This document shows positions 17,594 through 26,541 of a DNA stretch of 64,000 nucleotides, in pieces. The DNA is taken from contig CANFUE010000013.1 of NCBI GenBank assembly GCA_947450115.1, positions 1-64,000 on the forward strand, written 5' to 3'. The notes beneath the pieces were generated by a model that was not told where the DNA came from, did not search any database, and was given only the letters and a program-made list of their open reading frames with translations. Source of the stretch: Acidimicrobiaceae bacterium (GTDB lineage Bacteria > Actinomycetota > Acidimicrobiia > Acidimicrobiales > Ilumatobacteraceae). Within the stretch, counting starts at the first letter, position 1, and each line of letters opens with the position of its first letter. The translations under genes were made by a program, and so were the position numbers.

Positions 17594-18188
17594 CAACCAA
17601 CGATAGCGAATTGGCTTTTCGAGTACGAATAATTTTTGTGCCAATAAAGACGGCACAAGGAATCACGATGACATTGGGTAAAACAACGAGAGCATCTTTC
17701 GCAATGAGGCCGTACGCAAACCACGCTATTGCAGTAAAAAAGAGGAGAACATACGTAGGCAAGGAAACTCCACTGAGGTCATCAGATTTGGCAGAGGTGA
17801 AGGTCTGCGGGAGAACAGATGACGCCCCAACGATGAATGCAAGGAAGCCTGTTACTTCTGGCGACACAGAAACACACACAAATGCGAACGCGGTGATTCC
17901 AAACATGATGCTGTAGAGGCGCGCTGCCGGGAGTGTTCCATGCTTCACCATCGCGCGGGCGAGCAGTGCTATAGCAACAACAATGAGGAAGTTAGAACCG
18001 CTGACCGCAGCATCTCCTCGCGATAACCCGTAAACGCTCCACAAGGTTGAACCACAGATCCCCTGCAATGCGCCAATAGGCGAGAGGCCTTCCACAGTAT
18101 TGCTGCGGTACACAAGGATCACCTGAGGCCAAATGAACAGCATTGACATGATGGAGGCAACAATGCCAAGAATGTTCTGAAGAGTCAC
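17577..18188 (-). CDS. SWEET/PQ-loop family sugar-transporter-like protein with two repeats
   Basis: A 203-residue membrane protein with seven predicted helices. Two MtN3/SWEET-type repeats can be aligned by eye: one contains FIWPQVILVYRSNTVEGLSP, the other SVLPQTFTSAKSDDLSGVSL, each with the PQ motif in its first helix and a W-(S/F)-x-YG segment in the second. Most bacterial homologues (SemiSWEETs) have one repeat of about 90 residues and dimerise; this one has the 3+1+3 layout of eukaryotic SWEETs. The GTG start directly precedes the first helix; upstream in-frame sequence is unlikely to be translated. Substrate is unknown. Confidence 0.8.
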   Translation of the reverse strand: MTLQNILGIVASIMSMLFIWPQVILVYRSNTVEGLSPIGALQGICGSTLWSVYGLSRGDAAVSGSNFLIVVAIALLARAMVKHGTLPAARLYSIMFGITAFAFVCVSVSPEVTGFLAFIVGASSVLPQTFTSAKSDDLSGVSLPTYVLLFFTAIAWFAYGLIAKDALVVLPNVIVIPCAVFIGTKIIRTRKANSLSLVDVAGN

Positions 18189-18250
18189 CCGAACATTGTG
18201 TCTGACCTGAGATGCACAGACGTGGCTTAAAGTGTGAAACGCTGTGTGAC

Positions 18251-18508
18251 ATGCGACGTTCCATTGATGATTACCCCATGTCAATTTCCGATGTGCCTGT
18301 AGGCGATGACGACGCAATGCGCATTGCCTGGGCTGTGGCAATTAGCGATGATTACGATGATGCCGAACCACGAGTCGTGCTCACCACCGAAGAAGTGGGT
18401 TCGCCAGGTACGGGGCTCGTGGCCCATCTGAACGCCGAACACGTGCGTCGGCTACGGATGGCATTGCGCGATGCGCTGCGTGAAATAGGCGAAGACCCAG
18501 GTTTGTAG
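18251..18508 (+). CDS. Small conserved-looking hypothetical protein
   Basis: About 85 residues from this ATG; an alternative ATG at 18278 would give 76. The protein is acidic at the N-terminus (DDYPMSISDVPVGDDDAMRIAW) and ends with a helical stretch HVRRLRMALRDALREIGEDPG. No family is recognised. It is divergent from the SWEET-like gene and lies 114 bases upstream of the sirohaem reductase. Composition and codon choice are consistent with coding; the opposite-strand readings look like shadows. Confidence 0.55.
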   Translation: MRRSIDDYPMSISDVPVGDDDAMRIAWAVAISDDYDDAEPRVVLTTEEVGSPGTGLVAHLNAEHVRRLRMALRDALREIGEDPGL

Positions 18509-18622
18509 CCGTTTTTGGCGATTTTGGCCAGCGATATTGCCCTTCGAGGCAATTCCCGATAATGTTGACTCACTTAGTCGGGTTTCGCTCGGCACCGATA
18601 TTTGGCCATTTGGAGGCAACCC

Positions 18623-20413
18623 GTGGGTATTCCACCTGTCATTGCAGCACCGCGCGACCTCGATGCTGAGCAGATGGCTGACATCGAACGCTTTGAAAAA
18701 GCAATCGAGCAGTATCTCGCTGGAGAAATCAGTGAAGACGTATTTCGTGTGATGCGTCTCAACAATGGTGTGTACGGTCAACGCCAAGGTGGAACCAATC
18801 AAATGGTGCGCATCAAGTTGCCAGCGGGAACCATTACTCCTGAACAACTCGACTTGATGGCATATCTCTCTACCGAATATTCACGCGGCTGGGGACATAT
18901 TACGACCCGCCAAAATATTCAATTCCATTTTGTGGAACTACGTCGCATGCCTGAACTCTTGCGCCACCTTGCCGGAGTACATCTCACTTCACGTGAGGCA
19001 TGTGGCGACACCGTGCGCAACGTGATGGCCTGCCACCTTGCAGGAGCTTGCCCGCATGAACACCTCGATGTGACGCCATGGGCTGAAGCCGTGTTTCGTC
19101 ACTTTGTGCGTAACCCACTAGGGCAGCGTTTGCCCCGCAAATTTAAGGTCAATTTTTCTGGTTGCGCCACCGACTGCGGACAAGCAATGTTCAACGACGT
19201 AGGTGTTGTTGCAACAACTCGCACCAACGAAGACGGTGCAGTAGAACAAGGCTTTCGCATTTTTATTGCTGGCGGTTTAGGCGCTACGCCACACCCTGCA
19301 TTGGCGCTAGAAGACTTCACATCGCGTGAAGATCTCATGCCAACAATCGAGGCAGCATTGCGCGTATTCGATCAAGCCGGCAATCGCGATAATAAATTGC
19401 GTGCCCGCATGAAATGGCTTGTCGACACCCTTGGTATCGACGAGGTGCGTCGGCGCGTGCAAAAAGTTCGCCTCACTCTTCCTGCTTCGTCGTCGTGGCC
19501 AGGAGGAATTCCACCTGAAGTAGTTGCTGCAGGCGACAGAGCTGCAGGTAAAGCAACTGTTGGCGAAGTAACAACGGTTGGCCAGGGTGTACGTGTTGAA
19601 CTCACTGCACGCGATCCATTTGACCGTTGGGTACAAACAAGTGTTATTCGCGGAACAGCAAATGGAACAATTTCTGCAATTGCTTATGCCGAGTTGGGCG
19701 ACATCACGTCGAGTCAATTCACAGCGTTAGCAGCAATGCAACGTGAGTTGAATGCCGACGTGCGTTTGTCTAACCGCCAAAACGTGGTTTTCCGTAACCT
19801 CACTGAAGAGAAGTTGCGCGTACTTTACGATCGCCTCGACGCCATTGGTATGGCCCGCCCAGGTGCAGAACTCGCTCGCGATGTGGTGGCATGCCCAGGC
19901 GCCGACACCTGCAATATTGCCGTGACGCAATCACGTGGCCTTGCAAAAGCAATCGGTGATGAACTCGAGGCTCAGGGTCTTGCCGAAGTTGGCGGAATTC
20001 GTATCAACATTTCAGGTTGCACTAACAGCTGTGGTCAGCACCACGCCTCCGATATCGGATTCTTCGGTGCAGAGCGACGCGCACATGGCCAATCAGCACC
20101 TGGGTACCAGATGTTGCTGGGTGGGTACGTGGGCCAAGAACAAATTCACTTTGGCGAAAAGGCGTTACGTGTGCCTGCAAAAGCAGCACCAGAAGCAGTA
20201 GCGCGAGTGGTGCGCAGGTTTGCTGGCGAGCGTGTTGCCGGTGAAACTTTCCGCACATGGATGGACCGTGTTGGCGGAGTCGACAAGGTTGCCGATGATC
20301 TGCGTGACCTCGACTACTTCCCGGCACCGAGTGATAACCCAGACTTTTACATTGACTACGGCGAGACGGGCCCATTCGTTGCCGCAGTAGGTGACTCGGA
20401 GTGCGCCGTATAG
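18623..20413 (+). CDS. Ferredoxin-dependent nitrite/sulfite reductase
   Basis: A 596-residue sirohaem enzyme performing six-electron reduction of sulfite to sulfide or nitrite to ammonium. The [4Fe-4S]-sirohaem ligands are C424 and C430 (CPGADTC) plus C466 and C470 (CTNSC). The two ferredoxin-like half domains and the NIQFHF motif are present. The GTG start is preferred because a GGAGG box lies 7 bases upstream; an ATG 21 bases earlier lacks one. Sulfite and nitrite reductases cannot be separated with certainty from sequence. The neighbourhood has neither cysH/sat nor nitrate reductase to decide it. Confidence 0.9.
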   Translation: MGIPPVIAAPRDLDAEQMADIERFEKAIEQYLAGEISEDVFRVMRLNNGVYGQRQGGTNQMVRIKLPAGTITPEQLDLMAYLSTEYSRGWGHITTRQNIQFHFVELRRMPELLRHLAGVHLTSREACGDTVRNVMACHLAGACPHEHLDVTPWAEAVFRHFVRNPLGQRLPRKFKVNFSGCATDCGQAMFNDVGVVATTRTNEDGAVEQGFRIFIAGGLGATPHPALALEDFTSREDLMPTIEAALRVFDQAGNRDNKLRARMKWLVDTLGIDEVRRRVQKVRLTLPASSSWPGGIPPEVVAAGDRAAGKATVGEVTTVGQGVRVELTARDPFDRWVQTSVIRGTANGTISAIAYAELGDITSSQFTALAAMQRELNADVRLSNRQNVVFRNLTEEKLRVLYDRLDAIGMARPGAELARDVVACPGADTCNIAVTQSRGLAKAIGDELEAQGLAEVGGIRINISGCTNSCGQHHASDIGFFGAERRAHGQSAPGYQMLLGGYVGQEQIHFGEKALRVPAKAAPEAVARVVRRFAGERVAGETFRTWMDRVGGVDKVADDLRDLDYFPAPSDNPDFYIDYGETGPFVAAVGDSECAV

Positions 20414-20429
20414 AGCAGTAGGGTTTGGT

Positions 20430-21086
20430 GTGACCATTCCTACGCAATATCGCAAATGGCTGAAAACATCGGTCGTTTTATTTGGAGCCTTTTTTGCCCT
20501 GGCATTTGCCCTCCATGAGCACAGATTGGTTTCTTTCGATTCTCACATTTTTAATTTTTTCATTCGTCGGCGATCCACTGCTGTTAATGATCTCGCGAAG
20601 GTCGTTTCTGAGTTGGGTGGAAGCGTTGCCTGTTTTGTTTTAGGCGCAGTGGGCTCCATTGTGTTGTGGAAACGAAAAATTGCACGACACATTGCGCTTG
20701 TTCCTTGGATCAGTGCTTGTGCGGGCATGGCGAGCGCAGGCGTGATGAAGCAGGTCTTTTCTCGAGACCGGCCACCTGTCATTTTGCATTTGGTCACAGA
20801 GACAAATTCCTCGTTTCCGTCAGGCCACGCAACATACTCGTCGGCTTTTTATATGGGGCTTGTTGTCGTAGCGCTTCATTTATTTGCAAAAACACAGCAA
20901 CACCGTCGACAAGTAATAGCAATTGGCGTTGTGGCTGCGGTGGCCGTTGGGCTGAGCAGGCTTGTTTTGGGCGTGCATTGGCCCACCGATATTTTGGCGG
21001 GTTGGCTGCTGGGGCTTGCAAGTACTTGCGTGGTGTGGATGTGTTCTCTATGGCTCGGTGAAAAAGATGCCAAAAAGGCGCACTAA
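20430..21086 (+). CDS. PAP2 superfamily membrane phosphatase
   Basis: A 218-residue membrane protein with the three acid-phosphatase signatures: KQVFSRDRP, FPSGHAT and SRLVLGVHWPTD, which carry the catalytic histidines. Family members dephosphorylate undecaprenyl diphosphate, phosphatidate or similar lipids at the outer face of the membrane. About six helices are predicted. The GTG start chosen has a GTAGGG box 6 bases upstream; an earlier GTG at 20391 would overlap the reductase gene and add 13 residues. Confidence 0.87.
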   Translation: MTIPTQYRKWLKTSVVLFGAFFALAFALHEHRLVSFDSHIFNFFIRRRSTAVNDLAKVVSELGGSVACFVLGAVGSIVLWKRKIARHIALVPWISACAGMASAGVMKQVFSRDRPPVILHLVTETNSSFPSGHATYSSAFYMGLVVVALHLFAKTQQHRRQVIAIGVVAAVAVGLSRLVLGVHWPTDILAGWLLGLASTCVVWMCSLWLGEKDAKKAH

Positions 21087-21095
21087 TCTCTAGTG

Positions 21096-21845
21096 ATGTC
21101 TGACAACGCAGAAAAACTTGAAGATTTTGTTCGTGAAGCATGCCCGCTCATTGGTAACTCGGGTTGGGCGTATTACTTCGCGCCACACACGGTAGCCAAA
21201 GGCGCAGAACTTGGCCTTGTAGGGATGGAGTTCTATGTTGCGGGTCGTGGCGGCCCACTTGGCGATTGCGATGGCGCTGCATTGGCAGCGGCTTTCGGCT
21301 ATTTCAACCCAGCTGTTTCTGGTGGTGCTTGGGAAAGTGCAAAAGCAAAAGTAGCACCACGCATTGCAGGTAAAGCGCACTTGGAATGCTGCGCAGAACA
21401 TGGTCGTAATAAGTTGAGCAATATTCCCGGCCTCGCTGCTTTTGTTGCCGCAGCCGACGCAGTGAACAACGCTGCCGACCCCGATGGCTTAACGCTATAT
21501 GCAGCCATTAAAACGGAGCCTTTGGTGAGCGACCTTCCTGGCCGTGCCATGCAGTTGGTAACAGTGCTCAGAGAATTCCGAGGTAGCGCACACTTGTTGG
21601 CGTTGCGTGCAATGGGTATCGACTCAAAAACTGCTCACTTCGTGAAGCGTCCGAACGACGCAAAAATGTTTGGCTGGACCGAAGCCGATGCTCCAGTTAT
21701 TGACGACGACCTGCGTGCTCGCATGGTGGCTGCTGAAGAACTCACCGACCGTCTTGTTGCTCCGGCTTACGGAGTCTTAAACGAACACGGGCGACAAGAT
21801 TTTCTTGCTGGTGCACAGGCAATTGCTGCCGCACTCGCGAGTTGA
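21096..21845 (+). CDS. SCO6745-type conserved actinobacterial protein
   Basis: A 249-residue soluble protein resembling the SCO6745 family of actinobacteria, recognised from an N-terminal ACPLIGNSGWAYYFAP segment, GLVGMEFYVAGRGGPLG and a helical C-terminal half with EFRGSAHLLALRAMGI. No biochemical function is established for the family. GTG at 21093 is immediately before the ATG used here. It is convergent with a small zinc-ribbon gene, whose stop codon begins 2 bases beyond its own. Confidence 0.75.
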   Translation: MSDNAEKLEDFVREACPLIGNSGWAYYFAPHTVAKGAELGLVGMEFYVAGRGGPLGDCDGAALAAAFGYFNPAVSGGAWESAKAKVAPRIAGKAHLECCAEHGRNKLSNIPGLAAFVAAADAVNNAADPDGLTLYAAIKTEPLVSDLPGRAMQLVTVLREFRGSAHLLALRAMGIDSKTAHFVKRPNDAKMFGWTEADAPVIDDDLRARMVAAEELTDRLVAPAYGVLNEHGRQDFLAGAQAIAAALAS

Positions 21846-21846
21846 T

Positions 21847-22005
21847 TTAGTAAATACCTTCGCAGCACGCATCACGGTTGCCACATTGTGGGCAGCGGTA
21901 ATGGGCGTGTTCTTGGCGCATCCGTGCTCCGCAATGAATGCATTGCTCAGAGAGGTCGCATTCGCGCTGAATGGTTTGTTGCGGCACAGTCATTTCTTCG
22001 CTCAT
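21847..22005 (-). CDS. 52-residue zinc-ribbon protein
   Basis: A short frame reads MSEEMTVPQQTIQREC, then a CIHC pair at residues 22-25 and a CPQC pair at 38-41, followed by NRDACCEGIY and a stop. Two CxxC knuckles 12 residues apart make a classic zinc ribbon; three further cysteines (16, 47, 48) are unusual for such a small protein. It begins 27 bases downstream of the DinB gene on the same strand and was probably co-transcribed with it. Function unknown; zinc ribbons of this size often bind nucleic acid or act as metal chaperones. Confidence 0.72.
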   Translation of the reverse strand: MSEEMTVPQQTIQRECDLSEQCIHCGARMRQEHAHYRCPQCGNRDACCEGIY

Positions 22006-22032
22006 GAAGAAATGGTACGCCAAAAACTCAAT

Positions 22033-22602
22033 TCACGATGTCATTCCCTGCAGGCCAACAAGACCTCGTGCATGTTCAATTTCGCCCATGTGGCGTAGGC
22101 CGTGTTGATAGATCCAGCATTCGGTGGCATCGAGCAAAGTGACGCCCGCCTCGCCGGCAACGCGGGCGGAGTAGGTGCTTGCAATTTGTGGCGGGAAGGG
22201 GCGGGGAATGACCACACGATCGAGTTCGGCTGGGTCGAGTGTCTCGAGCCACTTCTCAGTACGAGTGAATACCTCGTTCATGTAAGCAATGAACTCTGGG
22301 TAGTTGCCAATGCGTTGGTTCACCATTTCATCGACGGTTCGGTGCTTGCCGTGATCATTAATGCTCATCTGTACTCGGCTAGCCCAGTCATCGTTCCAAA
22401 TAGGCATAGCGCCGGTCATGAGCATGAAAGAAGCATCGATCATGTTCACAATGTGAAAAAGGCAAAAGGCAATAGGCACCACGCCTTCACGCTCAAAATG
22501 GTTGACCTGCTCAACAGTCATGGTGCTTGTTGCATCGTGGTAGAGCGAGTGCATTGCCTTCATGCGGCGTTGTAAAGAATCAACTACGAGTTGGTTGCTC
22601 AT
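22033..22602 (-). CDS. DinB-like metal-binding four-helix protein
   Basis: A 189-residue helical protein of the DinB/YfiT-like superfamily. The metal-binding histidine positions appear as CLFHIVN near residue 50 and in YQHGLRHMGEIEHARGL near residue 170. Relatives include mycothiol- and bacillithiol-dependent S-transferases, so a thiol-transferase activity is possible in an actinobacterium. It starts 3 bases after the stop of the upstream VOC-domain gene, indicating an operon of VOC, DinB and the small zinc ribbon. Confidence 0.8.
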   Translation of the reverse strand: MSNQLVVDSLQRRMKAMHSLYHDATSTMTVEQVNHFEREGVVPIAFCLFHIVNMIDASFMLMTGAMPIWNDDWASRVQMSINDHGKHRTVDEMVNQRIGNYPEFIAYMNEVFTRTEKWLETLDPAELDRVVIPRPFPPQIASTYSARVAGEAGVTLLDATECWIYQHGLRHMGEIEHARGLVGLQGMTS

Positions 22603-22605
22603 GAA

Positions 22606-22953
22606 TTACTCCTGAATTTCAATGCGGTTACCAGTGGGGTCGTGCAGGAATAACTGGTCGCTACGGCCATCGGTGTTGGTGATGCGCCGAAAGGAAATAC
22701 CCTTTTCATCGAGTTCTTTACACGTATCTGCAACGCTGTTGACGAGTAAAGCAAAGTGTTGCTTTTTATCGGGAACAATGTTGGCAACTTCCATAATGTG
22801 AAGTTCATGCGCGCCCATGCGAAGCCATCCGCCACGCACCTGCATTTCGGGTCGGTGAAAAGGTTCAAAACCAAGACCTTGCACATAAAAGTCGAGCGCC
22901 TCTGTGAGATCTCGAACATTGACATTGACATGGTGTAAACCGCGTACTTCCAT
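22606..22953 (-). CDS. VOC (glyoxalase/bleomycin-resistance) domain protein
   Basis: A 115-residue single VOC domain with the paired beta-alpha-beta-beta-beta modules: GLHHVNVNVRDLTEALDFYVQGLGF opens the first and QLFLHDPTGNRIEI closes the second, supplying His and Glu metal ligands. Such proteins are metal-dependent isomerases, dioxygenases or thiol transferases. The ATG used precedes EVRGLHHVNV, the normal start of the fold; an upstream ATG would add 21 residues without fold. Pairing with a DinB protein hints at thiol-linked detoxification. Confidence 0.82.
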   Translation of the reverse strand: MEVRGLHHVNVNVRDLTEALDFYVQGLGFEPFHRPEMQVRGGWLRMGAHELHIMEVANIVPDKKQHFALLVNSVADTCKELDEKGISFRRITNTDGRSDQLFLHDPTGNRIEIQE

Positions 22954-23029
22954 ACCCCACACACTAAACCGTGCACAACATGGGGTTGTACCCGCCATGA
23001 AGAGAAGTTCCTGCACTAACCTTTGAGAT

Positions 23030-23725
23030 ATGGCTACTCACAATGAAGGTCACGGCGGAACGCGAGTCGGATTATTGCGGGCCATGGTGCTTGGCGCAAA
23101 CGACGGCATTATCTCTACGGCCTGTTTGGTTCTAGGTGTAGCAGCAGCGAGTGCCTCTCGTAGTGCAATTCTCACAGTGGGTCTTGCTGGTCTTGTTGCC
23201 GGTGCAGCCTCAATGGCTCTTGGCGAGTACATCTCTGTGAGTTCACAACGAGATGCTGAAGATGCAAACATTGCCAAAGAAAAGTGGGAGCTTGCCAACG
23301 TTCCCGAACATGAACTCGAGGAACTCACCGCGATTTATGTGCACAAAGGTTTGAACCCAGCTTTGGCGCGTCAAGTTGCCGAAGAACTCACCGCTGGCGA
23401 TGCGCTCAAAGTTCACCTTGCAGAAGAACTCGGAATCTCTGAGCATTCGCGTGCTCAGCCCATTGAGGCCATGGTCGGCTCAGCAATTGCCTTCGCTATT
23501 GGTGCTGCTGTGCCACTACTTGCCATAGGTATTTCATCCACCAGTAATCGCATTGCGGTGACCATTGCAATTGTGGTGGTTGCGTTGCTTGGTCTTGGTG
23601 CGGCCGGTGCCCGCGCAGGTGGAGCACACCCGGTGCGGCCCATTGTGCGCGTTGTTATTGGTGGGCTCATTGCAATGGCTTTCACTATGGCAGTTGGAAA
23701 GCTTTTCGGTACTTCAATCTCATAG
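23030..23725 (+). CDS. VIT1/CCC1 family metal transporter
   Basis: A 231-residue membrane protein of the vacuolar iron transporter family, which in bacteria exports or stores Fe2+/Mn2+. It has five helices; the first carries GANDGIISTACLVLGV, the second GLVAGAASMALGEYISVSSQRD, both diagnostic. A cytoplasmic charged helical domain follows (residues 80-145, rich in Glu and containing several possible metal ligands), then three C-terminal helices. It is divergent from the VOC-DinB operon. Confidence 0.93.
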   Translation: MATHNEGHGGTRVGLLRAMVLGANDGIISTACLVLGVAAASASRSAILTVGLAGLVAGAASMALGEYISVSSQRDAEDANIAKEKWELANVPEHELEELTAIYVHKGLNPALARQVAEELTAGDALKVHLAEELGISEHSRAQPIEAMVGSAIAFAIGAAVPLLAIGISSTSNRIAVTIAIVVVALLGLGAAGARAGGAHPVRPIVRVVIGGLIAMAFTMAVGKLFGTSIS

Positions 23726-23787
23726 AACTGCGTTCCATTTGACGTCAATTGCTTGAAATTGGCGTCTTGAGAATATGCTCAGAACCT

Positions 23788-25512
23788 ATGGACCGTTGGA
23801 TTATTGACACAGACCCAGGCGTACGTTTCCCAGCATGGACCCGCGGCAACGCGGCCGACGTATTTCCCGACCCAGCTTCACCCTTTTTTGCTTCCACCTA
23901 TTTGCGTGAGGGCCTTGGCCGCGCCTTGGTAGACGCCTATACCGAAATGGGCGTACTCGACTGGGAGGAAGTAGAAAACCCAGCCGACCCCACCATGTTT
24001 GGTGTGTTTGGTGGCTACGTGTACAACCCACTGTCGTACATCCGCTTGTTCGGAGCGCGTATGCCAGGTGCATCGCCAGAAATTGTCGACAAAGCTTTCT
24101 TCGATGACCGCCAAATTGTGCCGCCATACAAAGCAGAGCCATGGCACGAGTCGGAAAAGCATGCTGCGAAATTAGGAGAAACCGCCGCGTGGACCTTAAG
24201 TACGCCATCGTTCCCTGAACTCGACCGCGACAAAGTAATGGCCGACAACTTGCGGGCAACACGCCCCGACTTTGCAACGCTCGACCACAAGGCATTGCTC
24301 GACCGCGTGCGTGCGATGTTCCCATATATTCGCCAAGCATTTGATACCGGCATGATTGCCTCAACCGTTTCTTCTGTGGGCCCAGGCGTGTTGGGTGCAG
24401 TGTGTGAAGCACTGGGCGACCCATCGCTCACCATTCGCCTGCTTGCCGGTATTGAAGCCGACTCTTCTGTGCCACCACGTGTGATGTGGAAGTTGTCGCG
24501 TCTTGCTCGCGAATCAAAAGATGTCACCGCATTGTTCGAAGCAGGTGTTCAAGGCCTGAACGATCGTTTGCGTGCCAGTGGTTCAGCAGAAGTGAAGAAG
24601 TTCGTTGTTGCATTCGACGACTTCCTCTTCAACTACGGCTCACGTGGCCCAGCAGAGTGGGACGCTATTGCTCCATCGTGGGAATCTAAGCCCGACATTG
24701 CACTTGCTGCAATTGACCGCATGCGTTTTGGTGAAGCTGCTCAAGACCCAGTGCTCCGTCATGGTGAAGCAGTTGCCGAACGCGACCGCATTGCAGCCGA
24801 CATTCGTGCGAAATTGGCTGGCGACCCAGAAACGCTCGGCATGTTTGAAGCTGGTATGCAGTCGTCCACCGTATTCCTTGGTGGGCGTGAGCGCTACAAG
24901 ACCAACTGCATCAAAATTGTGGGCGAAATTCGCGAAGCAATGCGTGAAGTAGGCCGCCGTCTTGTTGCCAAAGGTCAGCTCAAAGAAGTTGAACACGTGT
25001 TCATGGTGCTTGCTTCTGAACTCAATGAGTTCAGTGTGCAACCAGAAAAGTTCACCGACATTTTTGCCGCACGTGCGGTAGAGCATCGTTCGCTCTTCGA
25101 AGTAGAGCCACCGTTCGCAGTAGATGGCAAATGCCCACCCATTAGTACATGGGCAAAGCGTGTGAACTCCACTGCCACCCGTGCAGAAAAAGGTGAAGTG
25201 CTTGTTGGCGTTGCCGGTTCTGGTGGTGTTGCCACAGGTCGGGCACGAGTCATTCTCGACCCAGGCGCACTTGACGATTTCGACCCAGGCGACGTACTCA
25301 TTGCTCCGCAAACCGACCCTTCATGGGCACCGTTGTTCATTACGGCATCAGCTGTTGTGGTGAACGTTGGAGCACTTGGTAGTCACGCAATGATCGTGTC
25401 GCGCGAACTTGGCATTCCTTGTGTGGTGTCGGTTGCCGATGCAACTGTGCGTATTGCCGATGGTGCAATGGTTACCGTCGACGGCAACAACGGCACCGTC
25501 ACTGTTCTCTAG
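23788..25512 (+). CDS. PEP-utilizing enzyme mobile-domain protein without ATP-grasp domain
   Basis: A 574-residue protein. The last 100 residues are a phosphohistidine swivelling domain like that of PEP synthase and rifampicin phosphotransferase, with the phosphate-carrying histidine H533 in GALGSHAMIVSRELGIPCVV. The first 450 residues are a mostly helical region starting WIIDTDPGVRFPAWTRGNAADVFPDP, resembling the substrate-binding region of rifampicin-phosphotransferase-type enzymes. No N-terminal nucleotide-binding ATP-grasp domain is present, so it would need a partner or phosphorylate by another route. An LLM-type oxidoreductase starts right after the stop codon. Confidence 0.82.
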   Translation: MDRWIIDTDPGVRFPAWTRGNAADVFPDPASPFFASTYLREGLGRALVDAYTEMGVLDWEEVENPADPTMFGVFGGYVYNPLSYIRLFGARMPGASPEIVDKAFFDDRQIVPPYKAEPWHESEKHAAKLGETAAWTLSTPSFPELDRDKVMADNLRATRPDFATLDHKALLDRVRAMFPYIRQAFDTGMIASTVSSVGPGVLGAVCEALGDPSLTIRLLAGIEADSSVPPRVMWKLSRLARESKDVTALFEAGVQGLNDRLRASGSAEVKKFVVAFDDFLFNYGSRGPAEWDAIAPSWESKPDIALAAIDRMRFGEAAQDPVLRHGEAVAERDRIAADIRAKLAGDPETLGMFEAGMQSSTVFLGGRERYKTNCIKIVGEIREAMREVGRRLVAKGQLKEVEHVFMVLASELNEFSVQPEKFTDIFAARAVEHRSLFEVEPPFAVDGKCPPISTWAKRVNSTATRAEKGEVLVGVAGSGGVATGRARVILDPGALDDFDPGDVLIAPQTDPSWAPLFITASAVVVNVGALGSHAMIVSRELGIPCVVSVADATVRIADGAMVTVDGNNGTVTVL

Positions 25513-26532
25513 GTGGCCCCTTTTCACTTCAGTATGTTTCTTCCTCGGCTCATTGAGCCGGGGAACAGCAAACCATATGAGCGCATGTTCCGCGCTGCAG
25601 AAATGGCCGACACACTCGGTATGCACGCGGGTTACATAGGACATCACTCATTCACGAGCGAAACTCCCGATGCATCGGCGCCATTTGTGGTGATGGGTGC
25701 ACTTGCTGCACGCACCGAAAAACTTCGTCTTGGTACAGGAATCTACTTAGCTGCATTGCATCATCCTGCCAACGTGATTGAACAGGTTTCACAACTTGAC
25801 CAAGTCTCGGGTGGACGAGCCATTTTGGGCGTAGGTGTGGGCTATCGCCCTTACGAGTACGAGGGGTACAACGTCGACTTTCATAGTCGAGGTCGACGCC
25901 TCACTGAGTCTTTACAAGTAATGAAAAAAGCGTGGACAACCGGGCGTCACGGGTTTGATGGAGAGTTTTTCCATATTCCCGACAACCTTGTCGACCCGCC
26001 GTGCGTGCAAAAGCCGCACCCACTGATTTTGTCGGGAGGAACTTCGCGCAGCGGAATTTCTCGTGCTGCCACCGTTGCCGATGGCTGGTTTTCGCTTCCT
26101 ATGGAGACCCTGCCATACGTGCAAAAACTCGCCGAAAGTTATCGAGCGCAGTGTGCGCAAGCTGGTGTGAAGCCCTACATCTGTTTGATGCGTGAAACCT
26201 GGGCGGCGCCAACGCAGGCGCAAGTAGAAGAAGAATGGTTTGCTCACGCTTTGGAGTTTCACAAGTACTACTGGCATGCAGGTACTCGAGGCGATGGGGA
26301 AGACCCAGTTCTGCAGCGAGTTGCGGATGGTGAAAAAGTGAGTTTTCAAGAGTTTGTTCGCGACCGCGCAATTGCCGGAACGCCTCACATGTGTATTGAT
26401 GAAATTCAACGTTGGCACGATGCCATTCAGTTTGATGAATTGGCTTTGTACTTCAATGGGCCGCGTGTTGAAGGCACATGGGAGCCCGCCGTGCAGTTTT
26501 TTGCACAGGAAGTGATGAGCGCGTTTCGTTAG
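25513..26532 (+). CDS. LLM-class flavin-dependent oxidoreductase
   Basis: A 339-residue bacterial-luciferase-fold protein, using FMN or coenzyme F420. Family signatures are the FSMFLPRLIEPGN start, LGTGIYLAALHHPANVIEQVSQLDQVSGGRAILGVGVGYRP and ILSGGTSRSGISRAATVADGWF. The start is GTG, exactly abutting the preceding stop, so it is coupled to the PEP-utilizing protein. F420 use is common for such proteins in actinobacteria but cannot be proved here; the substrate is unknown. Confidence 0.9.
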   Translation: MAPFHFSMFLPRLIEPGNSKPYERMFRAAEMADTLGMHAGYIGHHSFTSETPDASAPFVVMGALAARTEKLRLGTGIYLAALHHPANVIEQVSQLDQVSGGRAILGVGVGYRPYEYEGYNVDFHSRGRRLTESLQVMKKAWTTGRHGFDGEFFHIPDNLVDPPCVQKPHPLILSGGTSRSGISRAATVADGWFSLPMETLPYVQKLAESYRAQCAQAGVKPYICLMRETWAAPTQAQVEEEWFAHALEFHKYYWHAGTRGDGEDPVLQRVADGEKVSFQEFVRDRAIAGTPHMCIDEIQRWHDAIQFDELALYFNGPRVEGTWEPAVQFFAQEVMSAFR

Positions 26533-26541
26533 AAACAGTTC

